Part shown: one piece after another, positions 12,456-19,740 of the stretch
Layout of the letters: each line of letters starts with the position of its first letter
How positions within the stretch are numbered: the stretch's first letter is position 1
Assembly (NCBI GenBank): GCA_023228705.1
Contig: JALOAS010000063.1
Span: forward strand, 1-19,740
DNA: 19,740 nucleotides
From: Ottowia sp.
GTDB lineage: Bacteria; Pseudomonadota; Gammaproteobacteria; Burkholderiales; Burkholderiaceae_C
Direction of reading: 5' to 3'
The notes under the pieces: model-generated
The model's input: the letters and a program-made list of their open reading frames with translations, nothing else
Database searches by the model: none
Told to the model about the DNA's origin: nothing
Program-made: the position numbers and the translations under genes

Positions 12456-15004
12456 GAGATGGTGGTTCGCGCGTCTGTCTGTTCGTCAATACGTTCCGAT
12501 AGGGGGCCGTGGCCGCTGGTTGGCAGCCAGAACGCAAAGCAGCATCCGACCCGTTCCTGATCCTGATTGTAAGTATTCTCTACCGACATGCGACCCTGGT
12601 GCGATTCAACGATGGAGCGGCACAGGCTCAGGCCTATGCCCATCCCGTCCTGCCGGGTCGAAAAAAATGGATCGTACAGGCGCTTCAGCGCCTTCGCCGC
12701 AAGGCCGGTGCCGGTATCGCTCACGGCAAACCGGACCACGGTCTGCTGCGGGCTGCGCTCCTCGCGCACGGACAGGCGGATACGCCGCTCGGGGCGGCCG
12801 GCGGCGTCTATGGCGTCGGCGCCGTTCCTGATGAGGTTCATGAGCACCTGCTCGATGAGCACGGGATCGGCGTACACGCTTGGCAGTTGCCTGGGCCAGT
12901 CCTGCTCCAGCGCAATGTCACGCCGCCGCAGCTCGACCGCGGCCAGCTCGACCACCTGCTCGACGATCTGCCGTGCCGGCACGTGGAGCCGGCGCGGCGC
13001 GCTGCGCTTGACGAAGCCGCGGATGTGCCGGATCACCTGGCCGGCCCGCTGCGCCTGGTGCGCCATCCGCTGCAGGACCTCGCGCAGCTGGGCCGGCGAC
13101 AGCTGGTCCCGGTCCAGCCGCGAAATCGCACCGGTGCAGTAGTTGCTGATCGCGGTCAGTGGCTGGTTGAGCTCGTGCGCGACGCTGGACGCCATCTCGC
13201 CCATGGTGACCAGCCGGTTCACCGCCTCGGCGTGGTCGGCCTGCGCGGCGGCCCGCTCCTCGGCTTCATGGCGCGCGGTGACGTCGGTGGCGATGATCAT
13301 CTGCACCAGGCGTCCGTCGACCCAGTGCAGGTATCGCGACCGCACCTCCACCCACTTGCCCAGCCTTTCGATGTAGATCTCGGTGTGCTCGTCCGGCGTC
13401 TCGGCAGCCAGCGTCTCCAGCGGGAATCCGGCCAGCGAATCGACCTGGTCGAGCTGGTCGTCGGTGCTGGCCGCGTCGTGCGACGCCGTGGCGCCCTTGA
13501 GCGCCATGCGCAGGTGGCCGTCTGCGCTGGCGCCGAACCAGTGACGGTACAGCGTGTTGGCAAACAGCAGCTCGACGCCACCGATGGACGCCACGGAAAC
13601 AGACGAGCCCAGCGCTTCCAGCACCGTGATGAAGCGCTTGCGTGCGGCAGCCAGTTGCCAGCGTACGCGGTTGGGCTCGGTGATGTCGGTCATGGACGCC
13701 ATCCAGCCGGTCTGCCGGCCATTGCTGTCTATGAGTGGCGAGATGTACAGACGCGCCTCGAACTGGCTGCCGTTCTTGCGGCGCAGCGACACCTGCATGC
13801 CGGCGGCGCTGACACCGCCCGTCAGTTCCTCGCGCAGGCAGCGATGCAGGCGTTCGTGCTGCTCGGGCGGCCAGAACGAATACGGGGCTGTCTGGCCGAT
13901 CAGCTCCTCGCGCGTCCAGCCGGTCATCTCGCAGAAGGCCGGGTTCACGTAGCTGATGCGGCCGTCCAGGTCCAGCACGCGCAGCCCGGTTCGCATGGAG
14001 TTTTCCATGGTGCGGCGAAAGCTGGTTTCCGTCTGCAGCGCCTGCAGCGCCCGCCCGCTGCGCCGCGCCTGCAGCCAGTTGGCGATGAGCAGGCAGGTGG
14101 TCAGGCCAAACAGCGTCAACGTGAGCCAGAAGCTGATGTTGCCGGCCAGCCCCGCATGCGTGGGCCAGGCTTGCGTGCGCAGCGCCAGCCCGCCTTCGGC
14201 GGCCAGCAGCGGCACCACCACTTCCTGCGCCTGCATGGTTCGCGTGATGCGGTGCCACCAGCCCGCGCGCGGCGCGATGCTCTGGCCGGCAAGCACGGTC
14301 CCGCGGTTGTCGAGCAGCGCCACCGCGTAGCGCATGTCCGGGTTCCTGGGCATGGCCTGGTTCAGCAGCGCGTGCAGGCTGTAGAACGCGACCAGCTCGC
14401 CGCGCACGTGGTTGGCTTCAAGTACCGGAATCTGCAGCGCCGCCATGGGGCCGACGGCCAGCGCCTGCTCGCCTGCGTAGACGTGGTAGCGGGCGTCGCC
14501 GCTTGTGGCCGACGCCGCCGGCAGCGACGCGGTGGTCCCGGACCGGATCAGCTTCTGCGCCTGCGCTTGGCGCAGCGGCGCCCCGGGTCGGGTGACCGAG
14601 GCCAGCCAATTGCCGTGCGCGTCGACCCAGCCGATGAGCAGCAGCTCCGGGTACTGCTGCAGCAGCTGCCGCGCCGGCTCGGTGAACGCTGCGACCCCGC
14701 TGTCCTTGTGGCGTATCTGCTCGCTCGCGAGCCGGGCCAGCTGCTCGCGTTGCTGGCGCAGGTGGTCACGTGCCTGCTGCTGCGCGCGCGTGGCGTCCTG
14801 CTGCAGCGTTTCCTGCTGGTGCCAGCGTTCGACCAGGTGCAGGTAGCCCAGCATGGCAGCGCCTGCCACGATGAACATGACCACCGCCAGCAGCGGCGCC
14901 AGGTCGACCAGGTGAAGCGCCAGCGGAGAGCGGGTCCAGTGCGCGGACTGACGCCGCATTGTGGTAGAACGGGCGTTGCCGGGTGGATCAGTCGTCGGGT
15001 CCAT
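12452..15004 (-). CDS. DctS-like membrane sensor histidine kinase with two PAS domains
   Basis: The 850-residue inner-membrane kinase has TM1 (about 33-57), a periplasmic sensor region (about 60-288) with an early Gln-rich coiled stretch, and TM2 (289-311). In the cytoplasm come PAS1 (about 328-450, with YVNPAFCEMTGWTREELIG and SLRRKNGSQFEARL), a second PAS-like segment (about 455-590), HisKA with His610 in SSVAHELNQPLTAISNY, and a HATPase domain (NLIRNGADAI, DTGTGL, FFSTRQDGMGIGLSLC). HELNQPL plus this layout is typical of DctS/FixL-group kinases. DctS senses C4-dicarboxylates, but no TRAP or DctA transporter lies nearby, so the ligand is open. ATG 15004 lacks a clear ribosome site; Met16 is an alternative. 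It is divergent from aceE across a 132-bp gap. Confidence 0.9.
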   Translation of the reverse strand: MDPTTDPPGNARSTTMRRQSAHWTRSPLALHLVDLAPLLAVVMFIVAGAAMLGYLHLVERWHQQETLQQDATRAQQQARDHLRQQREQLARLASEQIRHKDSGVAAFTEPARQLLQQYPELLLIGWVDAHGNWLASVTRPGAPLRQAQAQKLIRSGTTASLPAASATSGDARYHVYAGEQALAVGPMAALQIPVLEANHVRGELVAFYSLHALLNQAMPRNPDMRYAVALLDNRGTVLAGQSIAPRAGWWHRITRTMQAQEVVVPLLAAEGGLALRTQAWPTHAGLAGNISFWLTLTLFGLTTCLLIANWLQARRSGRALQALQTETSFRRTMENSMRTGLRVLDLDGRISYVNPAFCEMTGWTREELIGQTAPYSFWPPEQHERLHRCLREELTGGVSAAGMQVSLRRKNGSQFEARLYISPLIDSNGRQTGWMASMTDITEPNRVRWQLAAARKRFITVLEALGSSVSVASIGGVELLFANTLYRHWFGASADGHLRMALKGATASHDAASTDDQLDQVDSLAGFPLETLAAETPDEHTEIYIERLGKWVEVRSRYLHWVDGRLVQMIIATDVTARHEAEERAAAQADHAEAVNRLVTMGEMASSVAHELNQPLTAISNYCTGAISRLDRDQLSPAQLREVLQRMAHQAQRAGQVIRHIRGFVKRSAPRRLHVPARQIVEQVVELAAVELRRRDIALEQDWPRQLPSVYADPVLIEQVLMNLIRNGADAIDAAGRPERRIRLSVREERSPQQTVVRFAVSDTGTGLAAKALKRLYDPFFSTRQDGMGIGLSLCRSIVESHQGRMSVENTYNQDQERVGCCFAFWLPTSGHGPLSERIDEQTDARTTIS

Positions 15005-15076
15005 GGCTCAGGGAAACGCCACGCGAGCACGCGGCACCGCGCCGGATGGTGCACGCTGACGCGCCAATTCGTGTCT

Positions 15077-15104
15077 TTGCATCGCGATCATTCTCTCTGA
15101 TAAT
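15077..15104 (+). promoter_or_regulatory. aceE operon promoter candidate
   Basis: TTGCAT (15077-15082) and GATAAT (15099-15104) are 16 bp apart, matching consensus at 4 and 5 of 6 positions. The transcript would start near 15111, leaving a leader of about 26 bases that contains the ribosome site AAAGGAGA (15123-15130). The whole 15005-15136 gap must also hold the kinase promoter, which I could not place. Confidence 0.55.
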
Positions 15105-15136
15105 GGTGTTGGCTTGTCATTCAAAGGAGACGTGGG

Positions 15137-17833
15137 ATGTCCCAATTGCCCAATGCGCCGATCGATATCGACGCCCAGGAAACACGTGAATGGATGGATT
15201 CACTGTCGGCGGTCATCGAGCGCGAGGGCCCCGAGCGCGCCCACTACCTGCTGGAGCAGCTGCTGGGCCACGCACGGCAGCACGCGATCGACATGCCGTT
15301 TTCAGCGACCACGGCATACGTCAACACCATCCCCTCCGACCAGGAGGAGCGCAGCCCGGGCAACCTGATCATCGAAGGGCGGCTGCGCGCGTACATGCGC
15401 TGGAACTCGCTGATGATGGTCGTGCGCGCCAACCGCCTGGATCCGGAAGACGGCGGCGCGCTGGGCGGGCACATTGGATCGTACGCGTCGGTGGCGACCA
15501 TGTTCGAGACCGGGTTCAACCACTTCTGGCATTCGGAGACCGAAGAGCACGGCGGCGATTGCGTCTACCTGCAGGGGCACAGCTCGCCCGGCATCTACGC
15601 GCGCGCGTTCCTGGAAGGGCGCCTCACGGAAGACCAGATGCTGCATTTCCGCCAGGAAGTGGGCTACAAGAAGGGGCTGCCCAGCTATCCGCACCCCTGG
15701 CTCATGCCCGATTTCTGGCGCTTCCCCACCGTCTCCATGGGCCTGGGCCCGCTGATGGGCATCTACCAGGCGCGCTTCCTCAAGTACCTGCACGCGCGCG
15801 GCATTGCCGACACGTCCAGGCGCAAGGTCTGGGTGTTCCTGGGCGACGGCGAGATGGACGAGCCCGAGAGCACCGGCGCCATAGGCCTGGCCGCACGCGA
15901 GAACCTGGACAACCTCATCTTCGTCGTCAACTGCAACCTGCAGCGGCTGGACGGACCGGTGCGCGGCAACGGCAAGATCATCCAGGAACTGGAGGGGCTG
16001 TTCCGCGGCGCCGGCTGGAACGTCATCAAGTGCCTGTGGGGCAGCAGCTGGGACCCGCTGCTGGCGCGCGACAAGGATGGCGCGCTGCGCAAGGTCATGA
16101 TGGATACGCTGGACGGCGACTACCAGACGTTCCGGGGGCACGACGGCGCTTACATCCGCGAGCATTTCTTTGGCCGCGACCCGCGCACGCTCAAGCTGGT
16201 CGAGCACATGAGCGACGACGAGATCTGGGAGCTGCGCCACGGCGGCCACGATGCGCAGAAGATCTACGCGGCGTTCCACGCGGCCCAGCACACCGACAAG
16301 GGCCAGCCAAAAGTGATCCTGGTGCGAACCATCAAGGGCTACGGCATGGGCGGCGGCGGCCAGGCCAAGATGCCGGTGCACCAGATCAAGCAGATGTCGG
16401 ACGAGTTCATCAAGGTGTTCCGCGACCGCTTCAACATTCCCATCCCCGACGCCGAGCTGCCCAACCTGCCGTTCTACAAGCCGGCCGACGACACGCCTGA
16501 AATGAAGTACCTGCACCAGCGGCGCGAGGCGCTGGGCGGCTACATGCCGCAGCGGCGCGTCAATTCCGACGAGAGCTTCACCATTCCGCAGCTGGATGTG
16601 TTCAAGGCCATCCTGGAGCCCACGCGCGAGGGCCGCGAGATCAGCACGACGCAGGCGTTCGTGCGCTTTGTCGTGCAGCTGCTGCGCGACAAGGCTCTGG
16701 GGCCGCGCGTGGTCCCCATCGTGGTGGACGAGGCGCGCACGTTTGGCATGGAGGGCATGTTCCGCCAGATCGGCATCTACAACCCCAAGGGGCAGCTGTA
16801 CACGCCCATAGACAAGGGCGAGGTCGCGTACTACAAGGAAGCCAAGGACGGCCAGGTCCTGCAGGAGGGCATCAACGAGGCAGGCGGCATGGCCAGCTGG
16901 CTGGCCGCCGCGACCAGTTACAGCGTCAGCAACCGCATCATGCTGCCGTTCTACGTGTACTACTCAATCTTTGGCTTCCAGCGCTTTGGCGACCTGGCCT
17001 GGGCCGCCGGCGACCTGCACGCGCGCGGGTTCCTGCTGGGCGGCACCGCCGGCCGCACCACGCTCAACGGCGAGGGCCTGCAGCATGCCGACGGCCACAG
17101 CCTGCTGGTGGCCAGCACGCTGCCATCGTGCATGAGCTACGAGCCGGCGTACGCACACGAGGTGGCCGTCATCATGCGCGAGGGGCTGCACCGCATGGTC
17201 GAGAAGCAGGAAGACATCTTCTACTACATCGCCATCCACAACGAGAACTACGCCATGCCGGGCCTTGCCGAAGGCACCGAGGAGCAGATCCTCAAGGGCA
17301 TGTACCTGTGCCAGCCCGGGGCCAAGGGCACGCCCCGCGTGCAGCTGCTGGGCAGCGGCACCATCCTGCGCGAGTCGATCGCGGCGCAGGCGCTGCTGGC
17401 CGAAGACTGGGGCGTGCAGGCCGACGTCTGGAGCTGCCCCAGCTTCAACGAGCTGGCGCGCGAGGGCCGTGGCGTGCGGCGCTGGAACCTTCTGCATCCG
17501 GGCGAGCAGCCGCAGGTGCCGTTCGTGACGCAACAGTTGCAGGACCATCCCGGCCCGGTCATCGCGTCGACCGACTGGGTCAAGTCGTACACCGACCAGA
17601 TCCGGGACTTCATCCCCGAAGGGCGCAGCTACACGGTGCTGGGCACCGACGGCTACGGCCGCAGCGATTTCCGATTCCGCCTGCGCGAGCATTTTGAAAT
17701 CGACCGCCACTACATCACGCTGGCGGCGCTGCAGGCGCTGGTCAGGACCGGTGAAGTCGAGAAGGCCAAGGTTGCACAGGCCATCAAGAAGTACGCCATC
17801 AAGGTCGACAAGATCGATCCCCTGTACGCCTGA
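15137..17833 (+). CDS. aceE: Pyruvate dehydrogenase E1 component (homodimeric type)
   Basis: This is the thiamine-diphosphate enzyme that decarboxylates pyruvate and passes the acetyl group to the lipoyl arms of E2. Its 898 residues match the single-chain AceE type (E. coli 887). Visible segments are LGGHIGSYASVATMFETGFNHF, HSSPGIYARAFLEGRL, the TPP/Mg motif GDGEMDEPES ending in NLIFVVNCN, GYGMGGGGQAKMPVHQ, VVDEARTFGMEGMFRQIGIY and YVYYSIFGFQRFGDLAWAAGD. ATG 15137 follows GGAG by 7 bases. It is the first gene of the PDH operon; aceF follows after 15 bp. Synteny with the divergent sensor kinase suggests, but does not prove, a regulatory link. Confidence 0.98.
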   Translation: MSQLPNAPIDIDAQETREWMDSLSAVIEREGPERAHYLLEQLLGHARQHAIDMPFSATTAYVNTIPSDQEERSPGNLIIEGRLRAYMRWNSLMMVVRANRLDPEDGGALGGHIGSYASVATMFETGFNHFWHSETEEHGGDCVYLQGHSSPGIYARAFLEGRLTEDQMLHFRQEVGYKKGLPSYPHPWLMPDFWRFPTVSMGLGPLMGIYQARFLKYLHARGIADTSRRKVWVFLGDGEMDEPESTGAIGLAARENLDNLIFVVNCNLQRLDGPVRGNGKIIQELEGLFRGAGWNVIKCLWGSSWDPLLARDKDGALRKVMMDTLDGDYQTFRGHDGAYIREHFFGRDPRTLKLVEHMSDDEIWELRHGGHDAQKIYAAFHAAQHTDKGQPKVILVRTIKGYGMGGGGQAKMPVHQIKQMSDEFIKVFRDRFNIPIPDAELPNLPFYKPADDTPEMKYLHQRREALGGYMPQRRVNSDESFTIPQLDVFKAILEPTREGREISTTQAFVRFVVQLLRDKALGPRVVPIVVDEARTFGMEGMFRQIGIYNPKGQLYTPIDKGEVAYYKEAKDGQVLQEGINEAGGMASWLAAATSYSVSNRIMLPFYVYYSIFGFQRFGDLAWAAGDLHARGFLLGGTAGRTTLNGEGLQHADGHSLLVASTLPSCMSYEPAYAHEVAVIMREGLHRMVEKQEDIFYYIAIHNENYAMPGLAEGTEEQILKGMYLCQPGAKGTPRVQLLGSGTILRESIAAQALLAEDWGVQADVWSCPSFNELAREGRGVRRWNLLHPGEQPQVPFVTQQLQDHPGPVIASTDWVKSYTDQIRDFIPEGRSYTVLGTDGYGRSDFRFRLREHFEIDRHYITLAALQALVRTGEVEKAKVAQAIKKYAIKVDKIDPLYA

Positions 17834-17848
17834 ACGGAGGATGACAAG

Positions 17849-19555
17849 ATGGCACTGATTGAAATCAAGGTCCCGGACATCGGCGACTTCTCCGAGGTGG
17901 AGATCATCGAGGTCCTGGTTGCCGAGGGCGACGCCGTCAAGGCAGAGCAAAGCCTGGTGACGGTGGAGTCGGACAAGGCGTCCATGGAGATTCCGTCCAG
18001 CCACGCCGGCACGGTCAGGGAGCTCAAGGTCAAGCTGGGTGACAAGATCAGCGAAGGCAGCGTGCTGCTGTTGCTTGAGGCCGAAGCCGATGCGGAGGCA
18101 GGCGACGAAGAAGACGAGGGGGACGACAAGCAAGCGGCCGCCGATGCGCGCCCGGACGCGCCGGCACGGCCCGCGTCGGCGCCCGATGCTTCTGCCGCCA
18201 CGCCGGCGCCCGCCGCAGCAGCTGCGGCCGGGGGCAGCATCGAGGTCACCGTGCCGGACCTGGGCGACTTCCAGGACGTGGGCGTGATCGAGATCCTGGT
18301 CCAGGTGGGCGATCAGGTCGAGCAAGAGCAGAGCCTGGTCACCGTCGAGTCCGACAAGGCGTCGATGGAGATCCCGTCCAGCGCAGCGGGCAAGGTGAAG
18401 GAGCTGCGCGTCAGCATGGGCGACAAGATCAACGCCGGCGACGTGATCGCGGTGCTCGAGGGCGCTGCGGCGCCTGCAGCCGAGGCGCCGGCACCCACGC
18501 CAGCGCCAGCTGCAGCAGCCGACGCCGCGCCGGCGCCGGAACCCGAGCCGGCAGCGCCGGCGTCCGTGGCACCGGCAGCGGCCCCGGCCATTGCCGCCGC
18601 GCCGCATGATCCCACGCGCTCGCCGGCCGGCCTGCCGCATGCCAGCCCCAGCGTGCGGCGCTTTGCCCGCCAGCTGGGCGTGCCGCTGGCCGAGGTCAGC
18701 GGCAGCGGACCCAAGGGCCGCATCACGCACGATGACGTGGAGCAATTCACGCGCGCCGTCATGGCCGGGACGGTGCAGACGCAGGCGCAGGCGAGCAGCG
18801 GCGTGGGCGGCGCGGGCCTGGGCCTGCTGCCCTGGCCCAAGGTGGACTTTGAGAAGTTCGGTCCCGTCGAGCGCAAGGAGCTCTCGCGCATCAGGAAGCT
18901 CAGCGGCGCCAACCTGGCGCGCAACTGGGTCATGATCCCGCACGTCACCAACAACGACGAGGCGGACATCACCGAGCTGGAGGCGTTTCGCAAGAGCACC
19001 AACGCCGAGAACAAGAAGTCCGGCATCGACGTCAGGGTGACCATGCTGGCGTTCGTCATCAAGGCGGTGGTGGCCGCGCTCAGGAAATTCCCGGAGTTCA
19101 ACTCCAGCCTGGATGGCGACACGCTGGTCTACAAGCAGTACTACCACGTCGGCTTTGCAGCCGACACGCCGGACGGGCTGGTCGTGCCCGTCCTGAAAGA
19201 CGCTGACCGCAAGGGCGTGCTCCAGATCAGCGAGGAGATGGCCGAGCTGGCGGCCAAGGCGCGTGGCGGCAAGCTGGGCCTGGCCGACATGCAGGGCGGC
19301 TGCTTTACCATCAGCTCGCTGGGCGGCATAGGCGGCACGCACTTCACGCCCATCATCAATGCGCCGGAAGTGGCGATCCTGGGCCTGTCGCGCAACCAGA
19401 CCAAGCCGGTCTGGGACGGCGCGCAGTTCCTGCCGCGCCAGTTCCTGCCGCTGTCGCTGAGCTACGACCACCGCGTCATAGACGGCGCGGCCGCCGCGCG
19501 CTTCAACGCGTACCTGGCTGGGCTGCTCGGCGACTTCCGTCGCGTCTTGCTGTAA
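17849..19555 (+). CDS. aceF: Pyruvate dehydrogenase E2, dihydrolipoyl acetyltransferase
   Basis: This is the core of the PDH complex, transferring acetyl groups to CoA. The 568-residue chain has two lipoyl domains (about 2-78 with Lys43; 131-204 with Lys170, both in ESDKAS). Each is followed by a flexible Ala/Pro-rich linker; the first also has an acidic run (GDEEDEGDD). Next come a peripheral-subunit-binding domain (about 264-300: ASPSVRRFARQLGVPLAEVSGSG, then GRI) and the catalytic domain (about 335-568) with the active-site His541 in SYDHRVIDG and the segment GGCFTISSLGGIGGT. E. coli AceF has three lipoyl domains; two is common in betaproteobacteria. A GGAGG at 17836-17840 precedes the ATG by 8 bases. 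lpdA starts 11 bp after its TAA. Confidence 0.98.
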   Translation: MALIEIKVPDIGDFSEVEIIEVLVAEGDAVKAEQSLVTVESDKASMEIPSSHAGTVRELKVKLGDKISEGSVLLLLEAEADAEAGDEEDEGDDKQAAADARPDAPARPASAPDASAATPAPAAAAAAGGSIEVTVPDLGDFQDVGVIEILVQVGDQVEQEQSLVTVESDKASMEIPSSAAGKVKELRVSMGDKINAGDVIAVLEGAAAPAAEAPAPTPAPAAAADAAPAPEPEPAAPASVAPAAAPAIAAAPHDPTRSPAGLPHASPSVRRFARQLGVPLAEVSGSGPKGRITHDDVEQFTRAVMAGTVQTQAQASSGVGGAGLGLLPWPKVDFEKFGPVERKELSRIRKLSGANLARNWVMIPHVTNNDEADITELEAFRKSTNAENKKSGIDVRVTMLAFVIKAVVAALRKFPEFNSSLDGDTLVYKQYYHVGFAADTPDGLVVPVLKDADRKGVLQISEEMAELAAKARGGKLGLADMQGGCFTISSLGGIGGTHFTPIINAPEVAILGLSRNQTKPVWDGAQFLPRQFLPLSLSYDHRVIDGAAAARFNAYLAGLLGDFRRVLL

Positions 19556-19566
19556 GGGGGCGCGCC

Positions 19567-19740
19567 ATGAGCAAGATACAAATCACCGTCCCCGACCTGG
19601 GCGACTTCCAGGATGTGGGCGTGATCGAGGTGCTGGTCCAGGTGGGCGAGCAGATAGCGGAAGAGCAGAGCCTGATCACCGTCGAGTCGGACAAGGCGTC
19701 GATGGAGATTCCGTCCAGCCACGCCGGCACCGTCAGCGAG
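19567..19740 (+). CDS. lpdA: Dihydrolipoyl dehydrogenase E3 with N-terminal lipoyl domain (5' part only)
   Basis: Only the first 58 codons lie in the window; the frame is open to the edge. They encode a lipoyl domain (ITVPDLGDFQDVGVIEVLVQ, then TVESDKASMEIPSS with Lys43 as the lipoylation site). In neisserial and Burkholderiales PDH operons the third gene is an E3 flavoprotein carrying such a domain, so that is the likely identity. The FAD/NAD part is outside, and a further E2-like protein cannot be excluded. A run AAGGGGG (19554-19560) gives a ribosome site 6 bases before the ATG. E3 reoxidises the dihydrolipoyl arms to make NADH. Confidence 0.85.
   Translation, partial: MSKIQITVPDLGDFQDVGVIEVLVQVGEQIAEEQSLITVESDKASMEIPSSHAGTVSE

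Noticed and set aside
12509..15100. Long plus-strand open frame (863 codons) opposite the sensor kinase
   Set aside because: It is a shadow of the kinase gene, which has intact PAS, HisKA and HATPase motifs on the other strand.
16964..19471. Long minus-strand open frame (835 codons) opposite aceE/aceF/lpdA
   Set aside because: It lies antisense to unmistakable PDH genes. Its composition (runs of Arg, Gly, His) is that of a GC-rich shadow frame with no domain motif.
1..19740. tRNA, rRNA, insertion sequence, integrase or prophage genes
   Set aside because: I looked for tRNA-like arms, transposase motifs and att-like duplications and saw none; all larger frames are housekeeping or regulatory genes.

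Overview
The window is GC-rich chromosomal DNA from a betaproteobacterium, most likely Burkholderiales and probably Alcaligenaceae-like. This rests on three things: a homodimeric-type pyruvate dehydrogenase operon (aceE-aceF-lpdA, with a lipoyl domain on E3), an adjacent DctS/DctR-like two-component pair followed by folD and oligopeptidase A, and a typical 441-residue isocitrate lyase. The genus assignment is inference.

Layout. (1) 1-345: a cluster of structured repeats. (2) 352-2242: a TPMT-type methyltransferase whose stop nearly touches the GTG start of a Bcr/CflA-family exporter. (3) 2243-2560: the remnant of a phytase-like esterase gene and a bidirectional terminator. (4) 2577-2858 (minus): a small SWIB-domain protein. 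(5) 3118-3965: a second, larger cluster of the same repeats. (6) 3977-4477: an RraA-family protein. (7) 4478-6146: promoter, palindromic operator candidate, aceA (isocitrate lyase) and terminator. (8) 6207-15004, all minus: in transcription order a DctS-like sensor kinase, its FixJ/LuxR-type regulator, folD, oligopeptidase A, a secreted DUF4124/glutaredoxin-like protein and a Na/Pi cotransporter. (9) 15005-15136: a divergent promoter region. (10) 15137 to the end (plus): aceE, aceF and the start of lpdA.

Metabolically, the right half makes acetyl-CoA from pyruvate (PDH), aceA opens the glyoxylate shunt from isocitrate, and the kinase/regulator pair resembles C4-dicarboxylate sensors. The window is therefore rich in C2/C3/C4 carbon handling, although direct regulation of PDH or aceA by the pair is only a hypothesis.

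The least ordinary part is the repeat family at 1-345 and 3118-3965. Full copies are about 190-217 bp imperfect palindromes. They have terminal inverted repeats (ATGACGGATGAYC and its complement), direct 7-bp tandem units (TTKRGCG) on the left arm, inverted 7-bp units on the right arm, and three short hairpins. One of these hairpins has a GCAA loop and a compensatory base-pair change between copies. A 209-bp stretch is duplicated without visible change 246 bp apart. Right ends of two copies lie just upstream of the methyltransferase and rraA starts, so these structures may form part of the 5' leaders. I do not recognise this family as a named element.
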